64,000 bases of DNA. Source: AP-15 sp963797115 (GTDB taxonomy: Bacteria; Pseudomonadota; Alphaproteobacteria; ATCC43930; CGMCC-115725). Both the position numbers and the translations under genes were made by a program. The notes below the pieces were generated by a model. It saw nothing but the letters and a program-made list of their open reading frames with translations. It did not search any database and was not told the DNA's origin. The stretch's first letter is position 1. The number at the start of each line of letters is the position of its first letter. Positions 38,309-48,232 of this stretch are shown piece after piece. The stretch lies in the NCBI GenBank assembly GCA_963797115.1, contig CAWCOH010000002.1, positions 186,001 through 250,000 of the forward strand, written 5' to 3'.

Positions 38309-38803
38309 TCACAGTTGCGCACGAAGGAGTGCAACACATTCCTCAACACTTCGGCGAGCGGTGTCGATTGTTACATGTTCGCGATCCCACGCACGGTAAT
38401 CCCGGTCGATTACCTCTGCCAGTCTGGTAAGGCGAGACCCGGCACTTCATTAGCGCGCGTTTCGATGCGTCTGCGATGCTCCTCCGCATCCGAGCAAATT
38501 GTTTCAATCTCCACCACGCGCACGCCCGCTCGCAGACCGGCATCCTGCCATGCATTTCGCGTTAGCATCCAAGGGTTCACCGAGTCACCGATCACCGTTC
38601 TTCCGAGCCGTAGGTTGTCCTCGGCAACCGCGTACGCTGCGCGATAGCCTGCATCCTCCAGGTCACCGTGGACAACGCCGGATGCGAGGATCGCTTGCTC
38701 GACCGAGTTGAATTCGCAGCCAAACCGCACGGAGTTCAGATGCGAGCGCTCGCGCTATCGTCGACTTTCCGGTGCCGGGCAGACCAGCAAAAACGATCAA
38801 CAC
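38309..38803 (-). pseudogene. P-loop kinase-like AAA protein, two frameshifts
   Basis: Small nucleotide kinase-like protein of the AAA_33 type. Reading from a GTG at 38803: LIVFAGLPGTGKSTIARALA (Walker A) to VWLRI. Then, after an extra base near 38710, SVEQAILASG and NLRLGRTVIGDSVNPW to LALPDWQ (the 38730-38410 segment). Then, after a missing base near 38416, EVIDRDYRAWDREHVTIDTA to a TGA at 38309. The three parts add up to about 164 residues, the usual size for kinases that phosphorylate small substrates such as chloramphenicol-type antibiotics or sugars. Two indels in 500 bases make it more likely truly broken than other split genes here, but error is possible. Confidence 0.72.
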
Positions 38804-38959
38804 CTCTCACCTCTTCGCCCGTACGATAGCCATTGGCACGCTTATGGACCCGTGCCCAGCTTGGCCTCGGTTGGTCCACCAATCATTTCAAAAATTGACG
38901 CATTCGGGTGGCTCCCTGCTGCGGCGCTGCAAATGGCCAGGTCGCGGGTGTTTCGGTGA

Positions 38960-40276
38960 TCAGTGCACCGCCGCCAATCCGGCGACCGGAAGGCTCGATG
39001 ATCCTCGATGCCGGACGCTCAGCATGCGGCGGGCCTCGTGTAGGCGATCTGCGCTGGCATAGGCCTGCAACAGCGTGAACTCGACAAGATCGAGCTGCGC
39101 GCGGCTGCCGCCGATGCGCTCGAGTTCGCCGACAATCGGTTCAAGCGCATCGATCGCGGTAGAGAAATCGCGCCGTTCGAACGCCGCGAAGGCGCGCGAC
39201 ACCGCGGGAACCAGGGCGTCTGATGGATAACGCCCCTGGCGTGCGAGCTCGTCGATCTGCCGCATGTGCTCCTCTAGCGCTGCGTCCTTGCCGGCCACAG
39301 CCTGCGTCAGCGCGATATGCATATCGGAAAAAGCCACGCCGGCGCGCGGAAACGCGCTGTTCGCAAAGTCGTGCATCATGCGCCACGCGTCGACATCGCG
39401 GGGGTGCCCAGCAAGTTCCCAGCGCCACAAAAAGGAGACCGGATCGGTCACCTTCCCGCGCGGCGGCCCGGTGTGCACATCGGGTGCAAAGGCCTCCCTG
39501 AAAAGCCGGTACGCAGCTGCCGCATCGCCTGCCTCGAGGTGGCCCAGCGCGAGATGCCAGCTCAGATGGCTATATAACGCGCCGTTGCGCGGATAGGTCG
39601 GAAGCCAAGACGCGAGAAAGGCGCGGGCCGCGTTTGGATCGCCCTCCTCGTAGCAGGCGTGTGCGCGGGCGTGCGCTGCCCACGGGTTCTTAGGGTTCTG
39701 GGCGAGGGATTGTTCGATCTTGGGCCCGCCGGCCTCTCGCTGTCCGTTCTCCGAGAGTGCCATGCCGTGATGGGCCGTGAACCACCAATCATCCTCATAG
39801 ATGGGCGCAAGGTTTTCCAGCAATTCCAGTAATCGGTGCTTCTGTCCGACGCGGCCGGAACTGCCGATCAGACCGTTGGTGAACGCGGTGGTGGCGAGCA
39901 CGACGGCATCGCGCGGCCACGCGCTCAGGTGCACATGCAACGCGGAAAGTGCCGCTTCGGCATCGCCCGCCACGAGCAAGTCGAAAAATGCGACATGGCT
40001 CGCTTCCCGCGCGGACAGACCGTCGACGAGTGAGTGGGCCGCCGCCATCGACACGCGTGCCGCCGCCGCGTCCCCGCGTTCCAGCAGCGCATGCGCCTTG
40101 GCGGCAATGGCAAGGCCAAAGCCGGGATCTGCGACGATGGCACAATCGAACGCCTCGATGGCGCCGGGGTACATGGTCAGCTTTGCCTCACAGCCCTCTA
40201 CGTAGGCGTCCCGCGCGGCGCAGGACGTTGTGGACAAGAGAAGCCCGTATCGATCGGTCAACATCATGGTCCTCAT
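38960..40276 (-). CDS. Tetratricopeptide repeat protein
   Basis: A 438-residue, mostly alpha-helical protein with degenerate TPR-type helix pairs (YPGAIEAFDCAIVADPGFGL, AIAAKAHALLERGDAAAAR, and further). It includes a segment GKVTDPVSFLWRWELAGHP conserved in TPR proteins of unknown function (38-kDa-type). No signal peptide or membrane segment. The start is one of Met1, Met4 or Met5, within 12 bases. TPRs mediate protein-protein contact, and a partner is not evident. Confidence 0.75.
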   Translation of the reverse strand: MRTMMLTDRYGLLLSTTSCAARDAYVEGCEAKLTMYPGAIEAFDCAIVADPGFGLAIAAKAHALLERGDAAAARVSMAAAHSLVDGLSAREASHVAFFDLLVAGDAEAALSALHVHLSAWPRDAVVLATTAFTNGLIGSSGRVGQKHRLLELLENLAPIYEDDWWFTAHHGMALSENGQREAGGPKIEQSLAQNPKNPWAAHARAHACYEEGDPNAARAFLASWLPTYPRNGALYSHLSWHLALGHLEAGDAAAAYRLFREAFAPDVHTGPPRGKVTDPVSFLWRWELAGHPRDVDAWRMMHDFANSAFPRAGVAFSDMHIALTQAVAGKDAALEEHMRQIDELARQGRYPSDALVPAVSRAFAAFERRDFSTAIDALEPIVGELERIGGSRAQLDLVEFTLLQAYASADRLHEARRMLSVRHRGSSSLPVAGLAAVH

Positions 40277-40386
40277 CCGGAATTCGCCTCAAGGATACGA
40301 TCCGCCTCGGCGCACACGGCGCGCGTCGGTCGTAGGTCAGGCGGCGCCGCCCGCAATACCCGATTTCAGCCCAGATACCCCCGGCG

Positions 40387-41379
40387 TTATTCTGCGGCCG
40401 CCTTGTCATCGAGGCCGAGCACGTTGTAGGTCCGCTGTTGGTAGCGGATCATGTACTCCGTATAATAGGTGGTAGGGTATCTTGGCGCCTTGTCCGGTCC
40501 CACGCAGGTCGGCACTGCAGCCACCGGCCAATCGATATTGTTATCGCAGAAAAAGGCTAGGGCGTAGCGCTCGTCCCCCGAGCGGTTGACAGCGCGGTGC
40601 GGGGTGGCAAGGAAATAATCATTGGTCCAACGTTGCAGCAACTGCCCGCCGTTCACGACAAACGCGCCAGGGATGGCCGGCGCATCGACCCATTTGCCGC
40701 CTTGCGTGCGGATCGACAGACCCGGGACGTCATTGGGGGCAAGCAGCGTAAGGAAACTGGTGTCGGTGTGCGGGGCAATCCCGAACTCGTCGTCTGCCAG
40801 ATCGCCCTCGTATGGATAGTGCGTCATCCGCAGCTTGTACTGCGGCTCCCTGAACGGTTGGTCGAAATATTCTAAAGGGAGGCGCAGCGCCCGAGCATAG
40901 AGCCGAACCAGTTTGTGCACCAACTGCTCCATCGTCTCGCAATAAGCGACGACCGCCTCGCGGAAGCCCGGCAGACCAGTTGGCCAACGGTTCGCGCTGC
41001 GGAAACGCCGATCCGCCAGTACCTCCGGATGGTCGCTCGGCAGGTCCCGCGCCACAAAGAATGCCTCGTTGATATTCGGCTTGGTGACGGTTTCTACGGT
41101 GGAGGTGCGCAGAGTGTCGCCCCTCATCGGTAAATAGCCGACGTTGTGCTTGTCTAGCTTGACCTCCAGCTTCTTCTGGAGCGGCAGAGCGTGAAAACGC
41201 GCGGCCTGATGGAAGACCGCGTGAATTTGTTCGGGAGGCACGCCGTGATTGACGAGAAAGTAGAAACCGATCTCGGTCAGCGCGACGCGAAGTTCCTCAG
41301 CTGCGCGGTTCACCGCGCCAGGGACGCCGGCCAGGCAGGGCCCCAGATCGATTACTGGAATGGTCTCTGTGTTCGTCAT
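40387..41379 (-). CDS. 2-oxoglutarate/Fe(II)-dependent oxygenase, isopenicillin-N-synthase type
   Basis: Non-haem iron oxygenase of 330 residues. The N-terminal DIOX_N region (IPVIDLGPCLAGVPG, GFYFLVNHGVP) is followed by the jelly-roll with iron ligands His204-x-Asp206 (APHTDTSFLTLL) and His261 (TPHRAVN). The 2-oxoglutarate anchor is Arg271-Tyr-Ala, where Arg-x-Ser is usual. The preferred start ATG 41379 follows AGGAGT, while the frame is open to 41565. Members hydroxylate or oxidise small molecules. The substrate is unknown. Confidence 0.88.
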   Translation of the reverse strand: MTNTETIPVIDLGPCLAGVPGAVNRAAEELRVALTEIGFYFLVNHGVPPEQIHAVFHQAARFHALPLQKKLEVKLDKHNVGYLPMRGDTLRTSTVETVTKPNINEAFFVARDLPSDHPEVLADRRFRSANRWPTGLPGFREAVVAYCETMEQLVHKLVRLYARALRLPLEYFDQPFREPQYKLRMTHYPYEGDLADDEFGIAPHTDTSFLTLLAPNDVPGLSIRTQGGKWVDAPAIPGAFVVNGGQLLQRWTNDYFLATPHRAVNRSGDERYALAFFCDNNIDWPVAAVPTCVGPDKAPRYPTTYYTEYMIRYQQRTYNVLGLDDKAAAE

Positions 41380-41790
41380 CCGATACTCCTGCTGCCCCGG
41401 CACGATACCGTCCCGAAAGCAATGCGGTCTAGAGCTGCGAGGCCGCAACTTGACACTACGAGCAAGGTGGTTACGCCTCGCCCGGTTGGTCCGTTGACAT
41501 CTAGGGGATGACACCATCGGCGCGGAACATGTCAACGGACGCAACACCACTGGTTGGCCCACCATCCAACTCTGGTGCTCGCCGCCGTCTCTCGGAAGGT
41601 CTGCTCGGGGTCAATCGCGTCAGTTCAGGCCCAATCCAGGCCGGTCCGCCCAAGGCCCAATGACCCGACCCTCTCGATCGTGATTGCCGCGGCGAAAATT
41701 CGCTGCGAGAGAGATTTGCCGACGGAGCAAGAAGGATTGGAAGCCGCTCGCCTTGCGGCGGTGCCGCTTGATCTCCGTGACAACCGCCGT
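41380..41790. other. Intergenic region, nothing recognised
   Basis: About 410 bases between the start of the oxygenase gene and the end of the Sel1-repeat gene, both on the minus strand. It should hold the oxygenase promoter. Frames found here show no protein pattern. Confidence 0.35.
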
Positions 41791-43686
41791 TTACCCCGCT
41801 CGGGCCTTGCGCAAGCCCGCGAGGCGGGCCGCCGCCTCGGTATTGCCCTGTAGCTTTGCCTTTTCATACCAGCCAGCTGCACTCGATAAATCCTGGCCGA
41901 TGCCTCGGCCAGCCTGATAAAGATCTCCCAGCTGAAGCTGGGCTTCGACCAGACCTTGTGCGGCCGCTGCGGCGCACCAGCGGAAGGCCTCCGCCTCGTT
42001 CTGGGGGGCGCCCTGCCCCTTCAAAAGCATGATCGCGAGATTGTGTTGCCCGTAGCGGTCACCCTGCTCGGCAGAGCGACGGTACCACCTGACGGCTTCC
42101 TCGAGATTGCGGGCCACGCCCTCGCCGGTGCAGTACATGGCTGCCAGCTGGAATTGCGCGCCGGCATCACCCTGCTCAGCGGCCTTGCGGAACCACGACG
42201 CCGCGGCCGCAGTGTCCTTGGACACGGCGCGGCCCCGGAGGTGGTTCCATGCGAGGATGCGCTGGGCGTCGAGGTAACCCGCCGCGGCGGCCTGACGATA
42301 GCAGCGCTCGGCCGCAGCAAGATCGGGCTGAGTGCCATGACCTTGAGCATAAAGATGACCGAGCTGGACAAGCGCCGGGGCATGGCCGGCTTCCGCAGCC
42401 TGGCGGAACAACTCGAACGCGCGGGCGAAATCCTGAGCGACGCCCTCTCCGCGCGCGTAAAGCGCGCCCAGCCCATTCTGCCCCTCGGGGGCGCCGGCCT
42501 CGGCCGCCCGCAGATACCACGTTGCCGCTTTCTCCGGATCACGCGTTACGCCGGTTCCCTGCATGTAAAACGCGGCAATATTGACCTGAGCTGCCGTGAC
42601 GCCCTGCATCGCCGCGCGTTCGAACCATCTCGCCGCCTCGGACGGCAGTTGCGCCACCCCGTCGCCGCGCGCACAAAGGCAGCCGAGACGGAATTGCGCC
42701 TCGGCATCGCCGCATTCGGCAGCTTCGCGATACCATCTCGCCGCCTCGATCATACTCGGCGTGGCGGCCTCTCCGATCTCGTAAAACCGGGCGAGTCGGA
42801 GCATCGCTGGGGAGTACCCCCCTCGCGCTGCCTGGCGAAGCAACGTCTCTGCGCTGAGCGCATTGCGCGGCTGGCGGCCGTTCTCCAGAATTAGCAGAGC
42901 AAGGTTGTATTGCGCGCGCGAATTGCCTTGCGCGGCAGCCTTGGCGAACCAGCTAGCAGCCGTTTCGCTATCCTGCTCCACCCCCTGGCCGGAGAGATAC
43001 ATCAGCGCGAGCGCCACCTGCGCCCCGTCATGGCCTTCTTCTGCGGCCTTTTCGTACCAGCCCGCCGCAGTTTTCAGGTCGATCGTTACACCGTGGCCGT
43101 TGGCGTAGAGAATGCCGAGGCCGAGCGCCCCAGCCGAATTGCCCTGCTCGGCGGCGAGCAAGTACCAGCGCCGTGCTTCCGCGTAATCGCATTGGCAGCC
43201 AATACCTTGTGCGTATATCAATCCGGTATTGGCTTGGGCTCCGGCGATGCCCTGTTCCGCCGCAGCGCGGCTCCAGCGTAAGGCTTCGGCGCTGTCTTGC
43301 CGAGTTGCGATACCGTTTGGGAAGAACAGTTGCCGATCGCGTTCGGTGGCGGTGCGGTGCCACGGTTCGATCGGCGATTCGACCGGCGCTAAACGATTGT
43401 CATGCCCCGCGCGGAGATGAAGAAGGCTGAGTTCATATTGCGCTGCCGCATGGCCCCCTTCCGCGGCACGCAGATAGGATCGCGCCGCATCGGCAAGGTT
43501 GGCGACGACGCCCTGACCGCGGGCATAGAGCTGCCCCACCCGGTAGAGCGCCTCGACATCGCCGGCAATGGCAAGCTCCGACCATTCTCTGAACGCGGCC
43601 GCGTAGTCCCCGCGCTCAGAAGCTGCAACGGCCCGTTTTGCCGTGCGTGGAGGGTGACGTCGCCCTAGGCGGCGGAACTCGATCAC
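41791..43686 (-). CDS. Sel1-repeat (SLR) protein
   Basis: A 631-residue protein built of about fifteen Sel1-like repeats of 36 residues (for example AQANTGLIYAQGIGCQCDYA, AQVALALMYLSGQGVEQD, AQFQLAAMYCTGEGVARN). SLR solenoids are protein-protein scaffolds. The GTG at 43686 overlaps the hlyD stop as GTGA, so this gene is translationally coupled to the type I secretion genes. The frame is open well upstream, but that part is a shadow of hlyD. No signal peptide is seen, so it is likely cytoplasmic or peripheral. Last gene of the overlapping set. Confidence 0.87.
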   Translation of the reverse strand: MIEFRRLGRRHPPRTAKRAVAASERGDYAAAFREWSELAIAGDVEALYRVGQLYARGQGVVANLADAARSYLRAAEGGHAAAQYELSLLHLRAGHDNRLAPVESPIEPWHRTATERDRQLFFPNGIATRQDSAEALRWSRAAAEQGIAGAQANTGLIYAQGIGCQCDYAEARRWYLLAAEQGNSAGALGLGILYANGHGVTIDLKTAAGWYEKAAEEGHDGAQVALALMYLSGQGVEQDSETAASWFAKAAAQGNSRAQYNLALLILENGRQPRNALSAETLLRQAARGGYSPAMLRLARFYEIGEAATPSMIEAARWYREAAECGDAEAQFRLGCLCARGDGVAQLPSEAARWFERAAMQGVTAAQVNIAAFYMQGTGVTRDPEKAATWYLRAAEAGAPEGQNGLGALYARGEGVAQDFARAFELFRQAAEAGHAPALVQLGHLYAQGHGTQPDLAAAERCYRQAAAAGYLDAQRILAWNHLRGRAVSKDTAAAASWFRKAAEQGDAGAQFQLAAMYCTGEGVARNLEEAVRWYRRSAEQGDRYGQHNLAIMLLKGQGAPQNEAEAFRWCAAAAAQGLVEAQLQLGDLYQAGRGIGQDLSSAAGWYEKAKLQGNTEAAARLAGLRKARAG

Positions 43687-45053
43687 GGTTCCCGCATGGC
43701 CTCGCTGATACCGCGGATCACACCCCGCCAGATGTACATAAAAGCCGAGCGCGTCCCGACCTGGATATCGGCGGTCAGCGTCATGCCCGGCACCAGGCGG
43801 AAGCCGGCAGGGACTGATTTGAGATTGACCTCGGTCAGGGCAATGCGCGCCTTGTAGTACGGGTCCGTGACGCTGCCGTTTTCGTCTTGGGTAAAGGCAC
43901 CCTCGCTGATCCAGCGCAATGTTCCGGAGGCCGTCCCATGTTCGACGAAGTGGAACGGATCGAGCTTCAAGGTGACCTTGTCGCCTGGACGGCAGAAGCC
44001 GACGTCGCGCGCCAGGACATGCACCTCTGCCTCGACCGGAGAGCGCAGCGGAGCAAGCGTGATGAAGGGATCGGCCTCCTTCAGCACTGAGCCCACGGAA
44101 AGTTTCGCGAGCTTGAGAACGACGGCGTCGTGCGGCGCCGCTAGGCGTACCAGATCCTGATGCCGAACCGCCTTCGCCAGCTGCTCTTGGGCATTGTCGA
44201 GACTGTTTTTCGCCGTTACCAGTTCCTGGCTGACTTGCGCAGCCCATTGCTGCGTGAAGGCGTCGCGGTTGGCGATCGTCGAGGCCAGCTGGTGCTCGCT
44301 TTCAACCAAACCGTTGCGGTCGGAATCGAGGCTGCGCAGCATCTCGAGCCGCTGATCGGTGGCGGCGAGCAGGTTGAGGCGACTTCCGACCTGGCTCGCG
44401 GCCAGGCTCGCGCGCATTTTTTCGATCTCCTGCGAGATTTTGACCCGGTCGTCGTAATGCCCGATGTCGTCGGTAAGCTTGCGGATGGTGGCCCGGTTTT
44501 GCGCGATCTGTTCGTCATAGGCACGCAGCTGTGCCTCCAACTGCCCCTTGCGCTGCCGGTAGAACGCCTTCTGCAGCGCGGCATATGCGGCTTGCGACGG
44601 CGAACCGAGAGGCGGATCGAAGTCGCGGTGCCCGAGCTCGGCCTCGCTGCGTGCGATCTGCGCTTCGAGGCTCGCGACCTGCATGGTCAGCGCACTGACA
44701 TCGGCTGTCGTGAATGTCGGATCGAGGGTCGCAAGGAGCTCACCCTTCTTCACCAGCGCGCCCTCTTGCACGTCGAGAGTTTTGATGATCGACGGGTCGA
44801 GCGCCTGAAGGACGATCGTAGGCTCCGAGGTGACAATCTGGCCGGCCGACGAAGTCACCACACGATCCAATGGCATCACCGCGGTGACCGCGAGCAATGC
44901 GACAAACAAACCGGCAAGTGCGTGCAGCGTGAGGCGCAGTTGCGCAGGCTCGTGATCCTCGCGAATTTCAGCCGTCTCCGACTGAAAGAGTCGGATCAGC
45001 GCGTCGGTGGAGGGCTCACGCGGCGTCGCCGGCGCGAAGCGGAACAAGCCCAT
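43683..45053 (-). CDS. HlyD-family membrane fusion protein of a type I secretion system
   Basis: Periplasmic adaptor of 456 residues linking the inner-membrane ABC exporter to an outer-membrane channel. It begins with a short cytoplasmic tail, one membrane anchor (HALAGLFVALLAVTAVMPL), a barrel start GQIVTSEPTIVLQALDPSI, a long coiled-coil hairpin (ALTMQVASLEAQIARSEAEL to the NSLDNAQEQLAKA segment) and a terminal lipoyl/barrel region (PHDAVVLKLAKLSVGSVLKE). The ATG at 45053 overlaps the ABC gene end by 38 bases, and the stop overlaps the Sel1 gene start. Intact. Confidence 0.9.
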   Translation of the reverse strand: MGLFRFAPATPREPSTDALIRLFQSETAEIREDHEPAQLRLTLHALAGLFVALLAVTAVMPLDRVVTSSAGQIVTSEPTIVLQALDPSIIKTLDVQEGALVKKGELLATLDPTFTTADVSALTMQVASLEAQIARSEAELGHRDFDPPLGSPSQAAYAALQKAFYRQRKGQLEAQLRAYDEQIAQNRATIRKLTDDIGHYDDRVKISQEIEKMRASLAASQVGSRLNLLAATDQRLEMLRSLDSDRNGLVESEHQLASTIANRDAFTQQWAAQVSQELVTAKNSLDNAQEQLAKAVRHQDLVRLAAPHDAVVLKLAKLSVGSVLKEADPFITLAPLRSPVEAEVHVLARDVGFCRPGDKVTLKLDPFHFVEHGTASGTLRWISEGAFTQDENGSVTDPYYKARIALTEVNLKSVPAGFRLVPGMTLTADIQVGTRSAFMYIWRGVIRGISEAMREP

Positions 45054-47276
45054 GCAGCGGCCTTGGTTGGAGATGCAGATTTTGCTGGTGCCAGAGGCCG
45101 CGATAGATGTCGCAGCGTTCGAGCAGCTCGTCGTGACGGCCAATGTCGTAAACCCGGCCGCGGTCGAGGACGAGAACCGCATCGGCCGGGACCAGCACCG
45201 AGAGACGGTGCGAGATAATGACGAGGGTGCGGTCTTTGGCGATGCGCAACAAATTGGCGTTGACGATCGCTTCGCTTTCGGCGTCGAGTGCGCTTGTCGC
45301 CTCGTCGAGGATGAGGATCCGCGGGTCCCCGAGCAGCGCCCGGGCGATGGCCAAACGTTGCCTTTGGCCGCCCGAAAAATTGGTCGAACCTTCGTGGATA
45401 TGGGTGTCGTAACCACGCGGCAGATGCTCGATGAATTCCTCGGCGCCGGCGAGCCGCGCCGCGTAGACGATATCCTCGAAACTCGCATCCGGCTTTGCCG
45501 CGGCGATCGAATCGCGGATCGTGCCACTGAAGAGAAAGCATTCCTGCGGGACTACGCCGAGGCTCGAGCGCAGGTGGTCGATATCGATCTCTCGCAGATC
45601 GTTGCCGTCGATTTTGATCAGCCCTTCATAATTGGCATCGAGCATCTGCAGCAGGCGGGCCAGGGTCGTCTTCCCCGAACCGCTGCGTCCCATGACGCCG
45701 AGAATTGTTCCTTCGGGGACGGTAAACGAAATTCCGTCGAGCGCCGGCTTGGCGGCACCGCGATAACGGAACCGAACGTCTTCGAACTCGATGCGGCCCT
45801 TGAGCGGCATGCGAGTGCCTGCCCGGGAGCGGCCCTCCTCGGCGGGCTGGTTGACGAGCGCCGAAATCGCCCTAACCGCGAACAGGGCTTCGTCATATTG
45901 CTGCAACAGATGTGACAGCTGGATCAGCGGCGAGGCGACACGCTGGGTCAACATCATGAATGCGACGATGGCGCCAACGTAGAGCGGGTCGTTGGTGGAA
46001 ATTGCGAGATAGACCGACAGTGCAAAGACGCCGCTGACCATCATTCGTTCGAGCGGCGTGACAACCGTCTGGATGACGTTCGCAGTCCGCCCTTCCTCGA
46101 GGCGACGGCGCGCCGCCTCGGCCACGCGCACGTCCCATTCGTGACGCTGGCGGGCATCGAGGGCGAGCGATTTCACCGTCCGGATGCCTTGTAGAACTCG
46201 ATCAGGAACGCATTCTTCGCGCCTTCGGCCTTGAATACAGCAGCCCCTTTGCGGCGCAGCACCGGTAACATCCAGATAATCCAAAGACAGATCACAGCAC
46301 AAAGCCCCAGCACCACAGCCGTCAAGGTCGGGCTGAAGAAGAACATGATCGGTAGAAAGATCAGGAGTACGCAGCTGTCGAGCAGCGTCCCAAACAGCTG
46401 GCCGGTCAAGAAGTTGCGGATACGAAATATTTCGTTCATGTCGCGGGCGATCACGCCCTTCGGTGAACGTTCGAAGAAATCGAGTGGCAGGTTCAATACC
46501 TTGTTGAACATGTATGTCGACAATTTGGCGTCGACCCGGGCGGTAATGTGAAGTACGAGAAAGCGGCGCATATAGCCGAACACGGTTTCGAAAATGATCA
46601 GCACCGCCATCGCCGCACACAGGATGGCGAAAGTATCGAAGCTCCGGTAATGAAGGACGCGGTCGATCAATATTCGCCAGAACATGATCGGCCCGAGCGC
46701 CAAAATGCTCAGCATGATCGCCGCGACCGCAATATCGCGCGCAATGCGACGGTCGCGCAACAGCTGGGCTACGATGAGACCCAAGCCAAATGGCTGATCC
46801 TCGTCGCGCACGCGGTAATCGCGTTTGATCAGGATGACGTCGCCCGCCCATCCCAAGCCGAGCCGGTGCTCGTCGAGGGTCAATAGCGCACCCTCACCGG
46901 CATTCGGATCCTGCAGCACGACTTGCGGCGGCTGAGCCTGTGGCTCGCAGCGCATTAGGACCATGGCGCTGCCGTTCTTCAACAGCAGGATCGCCGGCAG
47001 AGCAGGGCCAAGGCGCATCAAGTCCTTGAATTTGAGGCGTGTTGCCGTCGCCCTCAACCCGCTGGCGCGCGCGATGTCGAGCAGCTGTTGCGGCGATGGC
47101 TCGCCGGGCCCGAGCCGATGCTCACGGCGCAACTGCGTGGAGTTGATATGAATGCCGCGGTGGCGGGCAACGATCGCCAGCGCGCCGAGCACTGGTGCGG
47201 TTTCATCGTCGGTGTCTTGTTGGGCCGGGGCTGCGTCGGCCGACACGCCGGCAGCAGCGGTTATCCCAATCACCAT
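45016..47276 (-). CDS. Type I secretion ABC exporter with C39-like domain, frameshifted as sequenced
   Basis: HlyB/RaxB-type inner-membrane exporter, about 753 residues. The N-terminus (47276) has a C39-like peptidase domain in which the catalytic Cys position reads APVLGALAIVARHRG and the His region reads LKNGSAMVLM, so it is a non-cleaving substrate-binding domain. Six membrane segments follow (for example AAIMLSILALGPIMFW). The nucleotide-binding domain has Walker A MGRSGSGKT, signature NFSGGQRQR, Walker B ILILDEAT and ISHRL. The frame is broken at about 46190-46196 by a missing base (FLIEF to QGIRTVKSLALDAR). The start overlaps the regulator stop by 7 bases. A C39-like domain of this kind is typical for RTX exporters. 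Confidence 0.9.
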
Positions 47277-47998
47277 GGTTGTACAGACGCCGTTTGCGGG
47301 AGCGTCGTCACATCAGCCGCCAACCAATAGCCGTGGCGAATTTTGGTTTTGATTAGGGATGGCGCCGGGGGCCGAATTAGGCGAGCGAGCTTCTTGCGTA
47401 ACCGGCTGACCACGGCGTCGAGCGCCCGGTTGCCGAAGGGGTCGTTATGGCCATAAACCAATTCGCGAAGCTCGGCTCGGCTGCAGAGGATCCAGGGGCG
47501 CGTTAGAAAATGAGCGAGAAGGTAACTCTCCGAGTTCGTTAGTTCCAATAACGATCCATCAGCGGCTACGAGCACGTTGCGGTCGCTCTGAAAGCGCATT
47601 CCGGCGAATAAGAAATTGCGTGGGTTGGAACGGATCGTCTGCGCCGATCTATCGCTCGTCAGCCGAACGATCCGCCGGATCGCCTGGCTCAGGCAGAGCG
47701 GATCGACCGGCGCAGAAATGCATTCGGATGCGCCGGCGCTTCGATACACCCTCGCCAGCGGGTGAGCAGGATCGCACACTATCAGGATCGGAACGGCTGA
47801 GCGCTGGCGAATGGTACGGATCGTGTCAGCGCCGGAACGTGGAGCAGTGCTCAAATCGAGAACGATCACGTCCGGATTGCTGGCACTGACGAGTGTAAAA
47901 AAGCGCTCTTGCACTGCATCGACATGGGGCGGCGGGGACCCCGCACCAGGGATCGAAAGATCCTCCCGGGCAAGAACAATTGTTGCTGCGCTGCTCAT
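47270..47998 (-). CDS. OmpR/PhoB-type regulator (receiver plus winged helix)
   Basis: A 242-residue transcription regulator. The N-terminal half is a receiver-like fold with a likely phospho-Asp in VIVLDLST. The early acidic pair seen in true receivers is reduced to LAREDLS. The C-terminal half is a trans_reg_C winged helix (LTNSESYLLAHFLTRPWILC, RALDAVVSRLRKKL, TKIRHGYWL). No histidine kinase gene is nearby. It is first in an overlapping minus-strand set with the exporter, HlyD and Sel1 genes, and probably controls them or the divergent glycan operon through the shared 240-base intergenic region. Confidence 0.85.
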   Translation of the reverse strand: MSSAATIVLAREDLSIPGAGSPPPHVDAVQERFFTLVSASNPDVIVLDLSTAPRSGADTIRTIRQRSAVPILIVCDPAHPLARVYRSAGASECISAPVDPLCLSQAIRRIVRLTSDRSAQTIRSNPRNFLFAGMRFQSDRNVLVAADGSLLELTNSESYLLAHFLTRPWILCSRAELRELVYGHNDPFGNRALDAVVSRLRKKLARLIRPPAPSLIKTKIRHGYWLAADVTTLPQTASVQPW

Positions 47999-48093
47999 TC
48001 TCTCCGGTGCTCGCGCTGAGAAGCCGATTCTTGGCGGTCTTATAAGGACGTATTCTCGTCGGAGACAAGCAGAAATATCTCAAAATATAGACT

Positions 48094-48122
48094 GTTTCAT
48101 ACTGCGAGATTTTAGGTATAAT
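48094..48122 (+). promoter_or_regulatory. Candidate sigma-70 promoter of the glycan operon
   Basis: A perfect TATAAT at 48117-48122 with GTTTCA (48094-48099) seventeen bases upstream, in the AT-rich spacer between the divergent regulator and the gene at 48233. The whole 48020-48200 stretch is clearly richer in A+T than its flanks, as expected for a regulated divergent promoter region. No operator repeat was recognised. Confidence 0.35.
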
Positions 48123-48232
48123 TGTTTCGGACAGATATTCCTTCTAATACCTTTCGGCCTTTACCAATCCGTCAGATTTGTTCACTAACACAAAGCGCGC
48201 CGGGAGTGCCGCAATTCAGAGGACGAATATTC

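Noticed and set aside
43687..44247. Longer N-terminus of the Sel1-repeat gene
   Set aside because: The extension is a shadow of hlyD. The GTGA overlap at 43686 gives a proper start.
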